Part shown: positions 1 through 5,141 of the stretch, in pieces
How the letters are laid out: every line of letters starts with the position of its first letter
How positions within the stretch are numbered: the stretch's first letter is position 1
From: an uncultured bacterium
Lineage (GTDB): Bacteria; Armatimonadota; UBA5829; DSUL01
Direction of reading: 5' to 3'
Assembly (NCBI GenBank): GCA_937967775.1
Contig: CALCJH010000232.1
Span: forward strand, 1-5,141
DNA length: 5,141 nucleotides
Notes under the pieces: generated by a model
What the model saw: only the letters and a program-made list of their open reading frames with translations
Databases searched by the model: none
Told to the model about the DNA's origin: nothing
Program-made: the position numbers and the translations under genes

Positions 1-41
1 GCAAGTTCCGTGCCAAAGCTGACAAGACCGATCAGGAGTGC

Positions 42-80
42 TTGCCAGGGCAATTATAACATACGCGGACGCCCCGGAAA
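42..80 (-). promoter_or_regulatory. Possible leftward promoter with overlapping palindrome
   Basis: Read on the minus strand, bases 58 down to 53 spell a perfect TATAAT. A poor -35 candidate, TTTCCG (80 to 75), lies 16 bases upstream. Directly next to the -10 is a 12-bp inverted repeat, TTGCC-AG-GGCAA (42-53), which would lie at the start of the transcript, where an operator could act. If real, this drives a gene to the left of the window, divergent from the SRP RNA. The -10 and palindrome are seen directly. The promoter function is inference and is weakened by the poor -35. Confidence 0.25.
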
Positions 81-201
81 CGCTTTTTTGGGTCCGAAAC
101 TTTGCAGTGCGTCCTAGATGAAGCACCTTGAAAGGCTGCAATTCGCGTGCCAATCGGAGGTACGAAGTCTGGGCCGCCCCGAAATCCGGTGAAAATACCT
201 G

Positions 202-233
202 CCTCCCGGCTTCGGGCAAGCCGAAGAGGGCGG
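202..233 (+). other. GC-rich imperfect hairpin upstream of the SRP RNA promoter
   Basis: CTTCGG (210-215) pairs with CCGAAG (221-226) around a 5-base loop. CCC (205-207) and CC (202-203) can extend the stem with GGG (228-230) and GG (232-233), with mismatches. A competing 6-bp hairpin, CGGCTT (207-212) with AAGCCG (218-223), uses the same bases. Only a short TTTT (241-244) follows after seven mixed bases, so this is a weak candidate for the terminator of a gene entering from the left. It could also be incidental structure in GC-rich DNA. Confidence 0.3.
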
Positions 234-234
234 G

Positions 235-264
235 TTGCGGTTTTGATGCTGGGTGCGAGACAAT
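235..264 (+). promoter_or_regulatory. Candidate sigma70-type promoter of the SRP RNA
   Basis: TTGCGG (235-240) as -35 and GACAAT (259-264) as -10 are separated by 18 bases. The -10 ends six bases before position 271, the first base of the terminal SRP RNA helix. Spacing and position are right for a vegetative promoter. The hexamers match the consensus only at 3 of 6 and 4 of 6 positions, so the assignment rests mainly on placement. With no promoter-like sequence seen between the RNA and dnaX, it may also serve the whole downstream operon. Confidence 0.45.
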
Positions 265-270
265 GACAGA

Positions 271-548
271 TGTATCGTGCTAGGCGGGGAACTAGCGGTG
301 CCCTGTAACCCGAAAACCGCTTTACGCGGGGCGGAATCCCCGTGCTGAGGTCCGCTTTCTGCTGCAAGCGGCCGCGCCGGCCGACGTTGAAGGCCGGGCC
401 CGGTGCAACGTGCTGCCTGTGAACCCCGTCAGGTCCGGGAGGAAGCAGCGGTAAGCAGGTCAGGCGTGTGCCGCCGACGCGCCCCGGCCTGAGCCTGGCC
501 GCGCGGAAGGCTGCCGCGGAGACGGATCGAGGCCGGGTGCACGATACA
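271..548 (+). ncRNA. ffs: Signal recognition particle RNA, long form with Alu domain
   Basis: This is the RNA scaffold of the SRP. It binds Ffh and directs ribosomes making membrane or secreted proteins to FtsY and the translocon. The diagnostic Ffh-binding core lies at about 419-456: GTGAACCCCGTCAGGTCC, a GNRA-type GGGA loop (437-440), then GGAAGCAGCGGTAAGC. The 5' part carries the Alu-domain signature GGTGCCCTGTAAC (297-309); bases 285-290 can pair with 337-342, and CCGC (317-320) with GCGG (326-329). TGTATCGTGC (271-280) is perfectly complementary to 539-548 and closes the molecule; 391-398 pairs with 483-490 in the long central helix. The length of about 278 nt matches the Bacillus-type RNA rather than the roughly 110-nt E. 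coli RNA. The exact ends are set by the terminal helix and may differ by a few bases. The usual loop is GGAA, so GGGA is a mild variant. The position before dnaX is conserved in many bacteria. Confidence 0.95.
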
Positions 549-580
549 CGGTCTACGGCCCGGCACGCCCGGCAATGCGG

Positions 581-608
581 CTCCTCCGGCGGGAGGGATG
601 GAGGGAGG
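581..608 (+). promoter_or_regulatory. dnaX ribosome binding site with possible sequestering hairpin
   Basis: GGAGG at 604-608 lies 10 bases before the ATG at 619 and decides the dnaX start. A second GGAGG (592-596) almost touches the in-frame ATG at 598 and is too close to serve it. CCTCC (583-587) can fold onto 592-596 with a four-base loop, or onto 604-608 with a longer one. Translation of dnaX could therefore depend on local folding. Complementarity is visible; regulation is inference. Confidence 0.4.
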
Positions 609-618
609 CGCGTCCCTG

Positions 619-2274
619 ATGCCATACATCGCCCTTTACAGGAAATACCGCTCGCAGACGTTCGAGGACGTGATGGGGCAGGAGCACGTCACGCGAACGC
701 TTCAGAACGCCATCCGGCGCGGCACGATCGGACAGGCATATCTTTTCACCGGATCCCGCGGCACCGGCAAGACCACGGTGGCCCGGCTTCTGGCCAAAGC
801 TGTCAACTGTGCGGAGGGTCCCACTCCGAATCCCTGCAACCGCTGCGCGATGTGCGTGGCCATCACGCAGGGGTCGGCCGTGGACGTGGCCGAGGTGGAC
901 GCCGCCAGCAACCGGGGCGTGGCCGAGATGGAGAGCATCTGCGAAAGCGTTCGCTACAGCCCGATGGAGGGACGCTATCGCGTGGTCATTCTGGACGAGG
1001 CGCACCAGCTCTCCGATCACGCAAAGGATGCGTTCCTGAAAACGCTGGAGGAGCCTCCTCCCCACGCCATTTTCGTTCTGGCGACCACCGAGCCGTCCAA
1101 GATCCCTGTTACCATCCGCAGCCGGTGCCAGCAGTTCGATTTCCACAGGGGAACATCGCGCCAGGTGGAGGAGCGCCTCCGGTGGGTCTGCGAGCAGGAG
1201 GGGGTGGAGATCGAGGATGGCGCGGCGGGGCTGATCGCGGCGCACGCTCAGGGAAGCTGGCGCGACGGTCTGAGCCTTCTTGAGCAGGTGATCGCATTCT
1301 CCGGTGATCGCGTGACGACGCAGGACGCCCGCAAGGTGCTGGGCGCGCTTCCGGCCGAGCTGACTGGCGGCCTGCTGGACGCCCTGCTGTCAGGGGATGC
1401 CGCCGCCGTGCTGGATCAAATGCGTTCCTGCTGGGATGGCGGAGCGGATCCGTCCCGGCTGCTCTCGGCACTGGTGGAGGAGGCGCGGGGCCGGATGGAA
1501 TCCGCGCTGGCGGCGAAAAATACTTTGGACGGAGTGCTCGCAGGCCGCCTGCTGAAGCTGGTGTATCATCTTTCCGAGGCGGAGGCCGGTCTGCGGCACT
1601 GGGAGCGGGCCGATCTGGCCATTGAGGTGGCCCTGTTGTCCGCCCTCCAGAGTCCCCCCCACGCGGTTGCCGCATTGCAGCCAGGTGCGGAGACGGCGGC
1701 GGGGGTGCCACCCCGGTCTGAACCAACGGCTGCGGCCGCTCCGGTGTCTCAGCCCGCCCCGGTCACGGGTTTGCCTTCAACCGGCAGGGAACCATCCGCG
1801 CCTACCGCGGCTGCTCCTGTGGCCGCGCCTCCGGACGCTCCGCCCGATCTCGCGCTGTTCCGGCAAGCGTGGCCGCAGGTCATCCAGACACTCAGGGCCG
1901 ACAGGGCGAACACCAGCCTGTGTGCTATACTGAAGGACGGCCGGGTGGGGGCGGTGGAGGATGGCGTCGTCACCATAGAGTACGACGGTGACCGCACATT
2001 CCACGTCAGCCGGACCGAAGCTGCCGAGTCACGCATCAAGATCGAGGCTGCTTTCGAGAAGGTCACCGGCGCGTCGGTGCGCATTAGGGCCAGGCTGGCT
2101 CAGGCGGCTCAGACCGCGACGCAGAAAATAGCCCCGCAGGAGCCCCAGGGAGCCCTGGAGGCAGCACCGCCGCAGTCCGGGACGACCGGCGGAGTGATAC
2201 CGCTGGTCGAAGAGGTTATCCGGACCTTCGGCGGCGAGGTGCTGGACGAGAAGGATCCGTTCGCGGGTGACTGA
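619..2274 (+). CDS. dnaX: DNA polymerase III subunit gamma/tau (DnaX)
   Basis: This is the AAA+ clamp-loader subunit, which with delta and delta' opens the beta clamp and loads it on primed DNA. The 551-residue protein starts with the family hallmark MPYIALYRKYR. Walker A, GSRGTGKT, is at 45-52. The zinc cysteines C64, C73, C76 and C79 are all present. Walker B, VVILDEAH, is at 122-129, sensor 1 (ATTEPSK) at 155-161, the arginine-finger SRC at 168-170, and the sensor 2 region GSWRDGLSLLEQ at 212-223. The clamp-loader collar domain runs to about 345. A Pro/Ala-rich linker covers about 346-410, followed by a C-terminal domain (about 411-495) and a short tail ending in FGGEVLDEKDPF. An in-frame ATG at 598 would add MEGGASL; 619 is chosen because it gives the family N-terminus and has a properly spaced GGAGG. 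No A-rich slippery heptamer is apparent, so a separate short gamma form by frameshifting is not indicated. It is the first protein gene of the operon, 70 bases after the SRP RNA. Confidence 0.97.
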   Translation: MPYIALYRKYRSQTFEDVMGQEHVTRTLQNAIRRGTIGQAYLFTGSRGTGKTTVARLLAKAVNCAEGPTPNPCNRCAMCVAITQGSAVDVAEVDAASNRGVAEMESICESVRYSPMEGRYRVVILDEAHQLSDHAKDAFLKTLEEPPPHAIFVLATTEPSKIPVTIRSRCQQFDFHRGTSRQVEERLRWVCEQEGVEIEDGAAGLIAAHAQGSWRDGLSLLEQVIAFSGDRVTTQDARKVLGALPAELTGGLLDALLSGDAAAVLDQMRSCWDGGADPSRLLSALVEEARGRMESALAAKNTLDGVLAGRLLKLVYHLSEAEAGLRHWERADLAIEVALLSALQSPPHAVAALQPGAETAAGVPPRSEPTAAAAPVSQPAPVTGLPSTGREPSAPTAAAPVAAPPDAPPDLALFRQAWPQVIQTLRADRANTSLCAILKDGRVGAVEDGVVTIEYDGDRTFHVSRTEAAESRIKIEAAFEKVTGASVRIRARLAQAAQTATQKIAPQEPQGALEAAPPQSGTTGGVIPLVEEVIRTFGGEVLDEKDPFAGD

Positions 2275-2320
2275 CCCCGGCCGGCACAGCGCACGAGATA
2301 TACGATCAGGATAGCAGGAT

Positions 2321-2668
2321 ATGGCGAGAGGATTTGGCAACCTGGGCGGTTTCGGGGACCTGATGAAGCAGGCGCAGAAGATGGCGGAGGACGCCCAGCG
2401 CCTTGAGGAGGAGCTTGCCGCGGAGCGCGTGGAGGCCACGTCGGGGGGAGGAATGGTCCGCGCCGTGGTGACGGGCAAGGGAGAACTCCTTGACATCACC
2501 ATAGATCCCCAGGTGGTGGACCCCGAAGACGTCGAGATGCTCGAAGATCTGGTCGTGACCGCGGTGCGCGAGGCGCTGGAGAAGGTACAGGAGATGCGCG
2601 CCGAGCGCGTCAGGGACCTGACCGGCGGGCTGGGCCTTCCGCAGGGCCTGAACATCCCCGGCCTCTGA
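2321..2668 (+). CDS. ybaB: YbaB/EbfC family nucleoid-associated protein
   Basis: This small DNA-binding protein of the YbaB/EbfC family forms dimers that bind the nucleoid; its exact cellular role is still unsettled. At 115 residues it is close to the usual family size of 100-115. Family features are the N-terminal helix with DLMKQAQKM (13-21), an acidic helical stretch (about 22-36), the core SGGGMVRAVVTGKGELLDI (about 41-59), the IDPQVVDPEDVEMLEDLV block (61-78), and a C-terminal helix followed by a Gly/Leu/Pro-rich tail. A Gly/Phe-rich segment (GFGNLGGFG, 4-12) precedes the first helix. It starts 46 bases after dnaX, with only a weak purine-rich AGGATAGCAGG as ribosome site. Its place between dnaX and recR is a widely conserved arrangement and supports co-transcription. 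Confidence 0.95.
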   Translation: MARGFGNLGGFGDLMKQAQKMAEDAQRLEEELAAERVEATSGGGMVRAVVTGKGELLDITIDPQVVDPEDVEMLEDLVVTAVREALEKVQEMRAERVRDLTGGLGLPQGLNIPGL

Positions 2669-2687
2669 AGACGTTAGCCTGCATGAG

Positions 2688-3290
2688 ATGCCATCCTATC
2701 TGACGCGGCCGCTTTCGAGATTGGTGGGCGAGCTGGAGAAGCTTCCCGGCGTCGGCCCGAAGTCGGCGCAGCGTCTGGCCTTCCACATCCTGCGCATGTC
2801 GGATGAGGAAGCCCGTGCTCTGGCGGAGGCCGTGCTGGAGGCGAAGTCCCACGTCCACACGTGCCGCGTCTGCTTCAACTACACGGACCAGGACCTTTGC
2901 GAGATCTGCCGCGACCCCAACCGCGATCAGGGATTGCTCTGTGTGGTGGCCGATACCAGGGATCTGGTGGCTTTCGAACGCACCAATGAATATCGCGGGC
3001 TATATCACGTCCTGCAGGGAGTCATCTCGCCTATGGACGGGGTCTCCGCGGAGATGCTCCGCGTGCGGGAGCTGCAGCAGCGGATCGCGCACGGGGAGTT
3101 CCGTGAAGTCATCATCGCGACGAACCCCACCATCGAGGGAGACGCCACCGCGATGTATCTGGCGGGCATCATCAAGCCGCTGGGGTTGCGCGTGACCCGC
3201 ATCGCCCACGGGATGCCTGTGGGAGGCGATCTGGACTACGCCGACCAGGCCACACTGATCCAGTCACTGGAATGGCGCAGGGAGATCTGA
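2688..3290 (+). CDS. recR: Recombination mediator protein RecR
   Basis: RecR works with RecF and RecO to load RecA on gapped, SSB-coated DNA in recombinational repair. The length of 200 residues is standard. The helix-hairpin-helix DNA-binding part includes [20 protein letters not shown] (16-35). The zinc finger cysteines C59, C62, C71 and C74 are intact. The Toprim domain starts near [10 protein letters not shown] (84-93) and includes [15 protein letters not shown] (145-159). The C-terminal segment [20 protein letters not shown] (171-190) is the conserved Walker-B-like region. It follows ybaB by 19 bases. No good Shine-Dalgarno sequence is visible before ATG 2688, so translation may rely on re-initiation after the ybaB stop. 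Its last 19 bases overlap the start of the methyltransferase gene. Nothing appears truncated or missing. Confidence 0.97.
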   Translation: MPSYLTRPLSRLVGELEKLPGVGPKSAQRLAFHILRMSDEEARALAEAVLEAKSHVHTCRVCFNYTDQDLCEICRDPNRDQGLLCVVADTRDLVAFERTNEYRGLYHVLQGVISPMDGVSAEMLRVRELQQRIAHGEFREVIIATNPTIEGDATAMYLAGIIKPLGLRVTRIAHGMPVGGDLDYADQATLIQSLEWRREI

Positions 3291-4147
3291 GCGCGGCCAA
3301 CGGGACGGCCGTCTGCCGCCTCTACAATGAGGACTGCATTGAGGGAATGCGCCGCCTGCTGGGGGATGGAAGTGTGGATGTGGTGGTCACTTCGCCTCCC
3401 TATAACCTCGGTGTGGAATACCGGCGATACGACGATACCATCTCCCGCGAGGAGTATCTCCTCTGGACCGACCGCTGGGCGGCGGAGGTGCGCCGGGTGC
3501 TCTCCCACGGGGGCTCTTTCTTCCTGAACGTCGGGGGCAAGCCGCGGGATCCTTGGGTGCCGTTCGACGTGCTCGGAGTGATGCGCCGGCATTTCGTCCT
3601 CCAGAACACCATCCACTGGATCAAGTCCATCGCCATCCAGAAAAGGGATGTGGGGGACTATCCGGGCATCACGGGCGATGTCAGCGTAGGGCATTACAAA
3701 CCCATCAACAGCTCCCGTTTCCTGAACGACTGCCACGAATACATCTTCCACCTGACGCTGAACGGAGATGTCGAGCTCGACCGGCTGGCTGTGGGGGTGC
3801 CATATCAGGACGCATCCAACATCGGGCGATGGCGGTCCGCGACGGGAGGAGTGCGCTGCCGTGGAAACACCTGGTTCATCCCCTACCGGACCATCCGCAG
3901 CCGGGATTTCCAGAGACCGCACCCGGCCACGTTTCCTGTGCAGCTTCCGGAGATGTGCATGCGGCTGCACGGGGTGGAGCGCATCCGCCTGGCGATGGAT
4001 CCGTTCCTGGGCATCGGGCACAGCGCGCTAGCGGCGGCACGGTTAGGGGTGCCTTTTGTGGGGTTCGAGATAGATGAGGGATACCTCGCGATAGCCCGTG
4101 AGCGCCTCCGGGCCACAAGTGCTGAGCTGGAGCTTCCTCTGATATGA
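3272..4147 (+). CDS. Site-specific DNA methyltransferase, beta class (N4-cytosine or N6-adenine)
   Basis: This protein should transfer a methyl group from S-adenosylmethionine to an exocyclic amino group of cytosine or adenine in a specific DNA site. At 291 residues it carries catalytic motif IV as TSPPYN (40-45) near the N-terminus. The SAM-binding motif [18 protein letters not shown] (243-259), then FVGFEID (262-268), lies near the C-terminus. Between them are a conserved GNTWFIPY block (198-205) and a motif X-like [11 protein letters not shown] (217-227). The order IV, variable region, I defines the beta class; the target recognition part is probably within about 110-200. SPPY is commoner in N4-cytosine enzymes, but N6-adenine enzymes with it exist, so the base is undecided. 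Motif I has GIGHS instead of the more usual GSGTT. The start overlaps recR by 19 bases without a clear ribosome site, and the stop overlaps the next start by four, suggesting translational coupling. No restriction gene lies beside it, so it looks solitary. The DNA and methyltransferase assignment is firm; target and role are unknown. Confidence 0.92.
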   Translation: MAQGDLSAANGTAVCRLYNEDCIEGMRRLLGDGSVDVVVTSPPYNLGVEYRRYDDTISREEYLLWTDRWAAEVRRVLSHGGSFFLNVGGKPRDPWVPFDVLGVMRRHFVLQNTIHWIKSIAIQKRDVGDYPGITGDVSVGHYKPINSSRFLNDCHEYIFHLTLNGDVELDRLAVGVPYQDASNIGRWRSATGGVRCRGNTWFIPYRTIRSRDFQRPHPATFPVQLPEMCMRLHGVERIRLAMDPFLGIGHSALAAARLGVPFVGFEIDEGYLAIARERLRATSAELELPLI

Positions 4148-4737
4148 CGTTGGACGAACGGCCGGCCAAGTTCGCGGATGAGACCGAAGTGCGGGTGTCG
4201 GAGCTGATGCTCCCGCACCACGCCAACGCGCACGGCAATGTGCACGGGGGCGAGATGCTGAAGCTGGTGGACAGTCTCGCTTACGTCTGTGCAGCGCGGT
4301 TCTGTGGGGGGCTGTGCGTCACGGCGGCGGTGGACCGGGTGGACTTCCACGAGCCGATCTTCGTGGGAGAGCTGCTGACGCTGGTGGCCAGGGTGGTTTA
4401 TGCGGGCAGAACCTCCATGGACGTGGAGATCGAAGTCTTTGCAGAGGACATCCCTTCGGGACGCGTGCGCAAGACCAACAGTTGCCACCTCACGCTTGTC
4501 CACCTGGAAGACGGGCGGCCGGCCCCGGTTCCCCGGCTCGTCTGCCGCACGCCGGAGGATCGCCTGCGCTATGCACAGGCGCGGCTGAGGCGGGAGGTGG
4601 TCAGGCATCAACGGGCGGAGCGGGAGCGGCTTCGCGAGATGCTGGAGGGGATGTCGGACGAGGAGGCCGAGCGCCTGCTGCGTGACGAGGGCTTCGGCGA
4701 GCTCCGCACCCAGCTCCTGCACCGCTCAGAGACCTGA
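4144..4737 (+). CDS. Acyl-CoA thioesterase, hotdog fold, with charged C-terminal tail
   Basis: This protein probably hydrolyses acyl-CoA to free fatty acid and CoA in the cytosol; chain-length preference cannot be read from sequence. The hotdog domain covers about residues 14-130. The active-site block [22 protein letters not shown] (25-46) matches the family pattern N-x-x-G-x-x-x-G-G-x-x-x-x-x-x-D, pointing to N28 and D43 as likely catalytic residues. [17 protein letters not shown] (64-80) and a later [11 protein letters not shown] strand (109-119) are also typical. Many relatives have about 130-175 residues; here the protein has 197, with a highly charged, helical-looking tail (about 138-197, rich in R and E) that contains [20 protein letters not shown] 4144 overlaps the methyltransferase stop as ATGA, implying coupled translation. 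It is the last gene of the run and has no evident functional link to replication or repair. A YciA/YkhA/BACH-like family assignment is secure; physiological role is open. Confidence 0.9.
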   Translation: MTLDERPAKFADETEVRVSELMLPHHANAHGNVHGGEMLKLVDSLAYVCAARFCGGLCVTAAVDRVDFHEPIFVGELLTLVARVVYAGRTSMDVEIEVFAEDIPSGRVRKTNSCHLTLVHLEDGRPAPVPRLVCRTPEDRLRYAQARLRREVVRHQRAERERLREMLEGMSDEEAERLLRDEGFGELRTQLLHRSET

Positions 4738-5021
4738 GGCTCTTCCACCTGCTCCCTTGCGCAGCGGCCGATCCTCATCGTCGCCGTCGCCCTACTGAAT
4801 CTCAGGACCCCGGTCCGGAACGAGCTGCTTCTGTGCGCCTCTTGTCCGGCCATCGCGAGCGCTCTCTCCTCGCCCTCACCCTGCTCGTCTCTGATCTCGG
4901 GACATGGAAGCGTGTCTGCTGTATGCTTCGGGGGATGCGGGAAGAAATGTAATCAGTCTCCGGCCGACTCGATCGAACGGGCTCCTAGGAGATCGGCGCA
5001 AAGCGGTTCCGGAAGCCGGCC

Positions 5022-5060
5022 ACTTCTCCCCCGGAGGGAGAAGGTCGGGATGAGGGGGAG
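5022..5060. repeat. REP-like extragenic palindrome with G-rich tail
   Basis: CTTCTCCC (5023-5030) and GGGAGAAG (5036-5043) form a perfect 8-bp stem around a 5-base loop, followed by GTCGGGATGAGGGGGAG (5043-5059). From general knowledge, a short CTCTCCC...GGGAGAG hairpin followed by a GG(T/G)-GGGTGAGGG-type tail is a common dispersed intergenic repeat in many GC-rich bacterial genomes. A piece resembling the inverse of that tail, CCCTCACCCTG (4873-4883), occurs about 165 bases upstream, so the two could bound one larger element. Copy number elsewhere in the genome cannot be seen here. Confidence 0.5.
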
Positions 5061-5099
5061 ATGCTCCGGCAGGTGAACCAAACGACGGCCCGGATCGTC

Positions 5100-5132
5100 A
5101 GAAAAGTGGAGGCTCTCACGGGGAGAGCCTCC
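5100..5132 (-). terminator. Probable intrinsic terminator for a leftward gene beyond the right edge
   Basis: GGAGGCTCTC (5108-5117) and GAGAGCCTCC (5123-5132) form a perfect 10-bp GC-rich stem with a 5-base loop. On the minus strand the stem is followed by ACTTTTCTGAC, a short T tract, whereas on the + strand it is followed by AGAGGGTGG with no T run. It therefore fits a terminator for a convergent gene entering from the right. The T tract is short, so activity is uncertain. Confidence 0.5.
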
Positions 5133-5141
5133 AGAGGGTGG

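Larger units (their letters stand above)
4738..5141. other. Non-coding region after the operon
   Basis: No convincing gene is seen in these 404 bases. The first part (about 4740-4900) is pyrimidine-rich on the + strand. It contains a small inverted repeat, GGACC-CC-GGTCC (4805-4816), and an imperfect direct repeat: 4774-4808 resembles 4869-4903, best in the segment around TGAATCTCAGGAC versus TGATCTCGGGAC. A perfect 10-bp palindrome, CTCCTAGGAG, sits at 4982-4991 and TTCCGGAA at 5007-5014. A REP-like repeat and a strong hairpin follow and are listed separately. No hairpin with a T tract is seen close after the thioesterase stop, so the end of the operon transcript is not defined by an obvious intrinsic terminator. 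Confidence 0.6.

Noticed and set aside
1..119. Tail of an upstream protein-coding gene on the + strand
   Set aside because: All three frames hit stops early (by 22, 59 and 119), and no recognisable C-terminal domain can be read.
100..270. A tRNA gene before the SRP RNA
   Set aside because: No T-loop GGTTCGA-type sequence and no acceptor-stem pairing could be found.
598..618. Alternative upstream dnaX start at ATG 598
   Set aside because: The GGAGG before it is practically touching the ATG, and it would add seven residues ahead of the conserved MPYIALYRKYR start.
32..625. Long minus-strand open frame of 197 codons at the left end
   Set aside because: It runs through the whole SRP RNA on the opposite strand and into the dnaX start, its product is low-complexity Arg/Pro-rich, and no family motif is visible. 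It is a chance frame in GC-rich DNA.
468..1283. A 271-codon + strand frame crossing the SRP RNA and dnaX
   Set aside because: It starts inside the SRP RNA and lies out of frame over the conserved ATPase core of dnaX; the product is Gly/Arg-rich with no recognisable domain.
1516..1521. A5 run in dnaX as a programmed frameshift site
   Set aside because: It does not form a canonical slippery heptamer in the dnaX frame, lies within the collar domain coding region instead of after it, and a -1 shift would not meet a stop for about 100 bases.
3883..4722. Minus-strand 279-codon frame opposite the methyltransferase and thioesterase
   Set aside because: Both + strand genes have intact catalytic motifs over the same bases; the reverse product shows no family features.
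4904..5053. A 49-codon + strand frame in the downstream spacer
   Set aside because: It has no ribosome site, runs through the palindromic repeat, and its product looks like no known protein.
1..5141. CRISPR array or insertion sequence
   Set aside because: No regularly spaced direct repeats, transposase or paired terminal inverted repeats with target duplications were seen.

Overview
The window comes from a GC-rich bacterial chromosome and shows a conserved information-processing cluster. In order on the + strand it holds a long-form signal recognition particle (SRP) RNA, dnaX, a ybaB/ebfC-family gene, recR, a beta-class DNA methyltransferase and a hotdog-fold acyl-CoA thioesterase. SRP RNA-dnaX-ybaB-recR is a classic order in Gram-positive and some deep-branching bacteria. 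The SRP RNA has an Alu domain, as in Bacillus scRNA and unlike the short 4.5S RNA of E. coli. Together with the high GC this points away from Enterobacteria and towards a GC-rich Firmicute-like or deep-branching lineage such as Symbiobacterium, Chloroflexi or Armatimonadota. The phylum cannot be fixed from this window.

Layout. Bases 1-270 hold no convincing gene. They contain a possible leftward promoter with a small palindrome near the left end, a GC-rich hairpin at about 202-233, and a plausible sigma70-type promoter (235-264) placed correctly for the SRP RNA. The SRP RNA runs from about 271 to 548, and its two ends form a perfect 10-bp helix. No intrinsic terminator is visible between it and dnaX (619-2274). 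The ybaB gene (2321-2668) and recR (2688-3290) follow closely. The methyltransferase (3272-4147) begins inside the end of recR, and the thioesterase (4144-4737) begins with an ATGA overlap on the methyltransferase stop. The five protein genes therefore look like one transcription unit with translational coupling at its end. Bases 4738-5141 are non-coding. They hold pyrimidine-rich sequence, a REP-like palindromic repeat with a characteristic G-rich tail, and a strong hairpin that reads best as a terminator for a leftward gene beyond the right edge.

How the genes fit together. DnaX is the clamp-loader subunit, YbaB is a small nucleoid-associated protein, and RecR acts in RecFOR gap repair, so the core of the operon concerns replication and repair. 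The methyltransferase has no visible restriction partner here and is tightly coupled to recR, which makes it the most interesting accessory member. The thioesterase is metabolic and looks like a passenger. I see no clearly new multi-gene defence or mobile system. The main points for a second look are the methyltransferase, the absence of a terminator after the SRP RNA, its GGGA tetraloop, and the downstream repeat.
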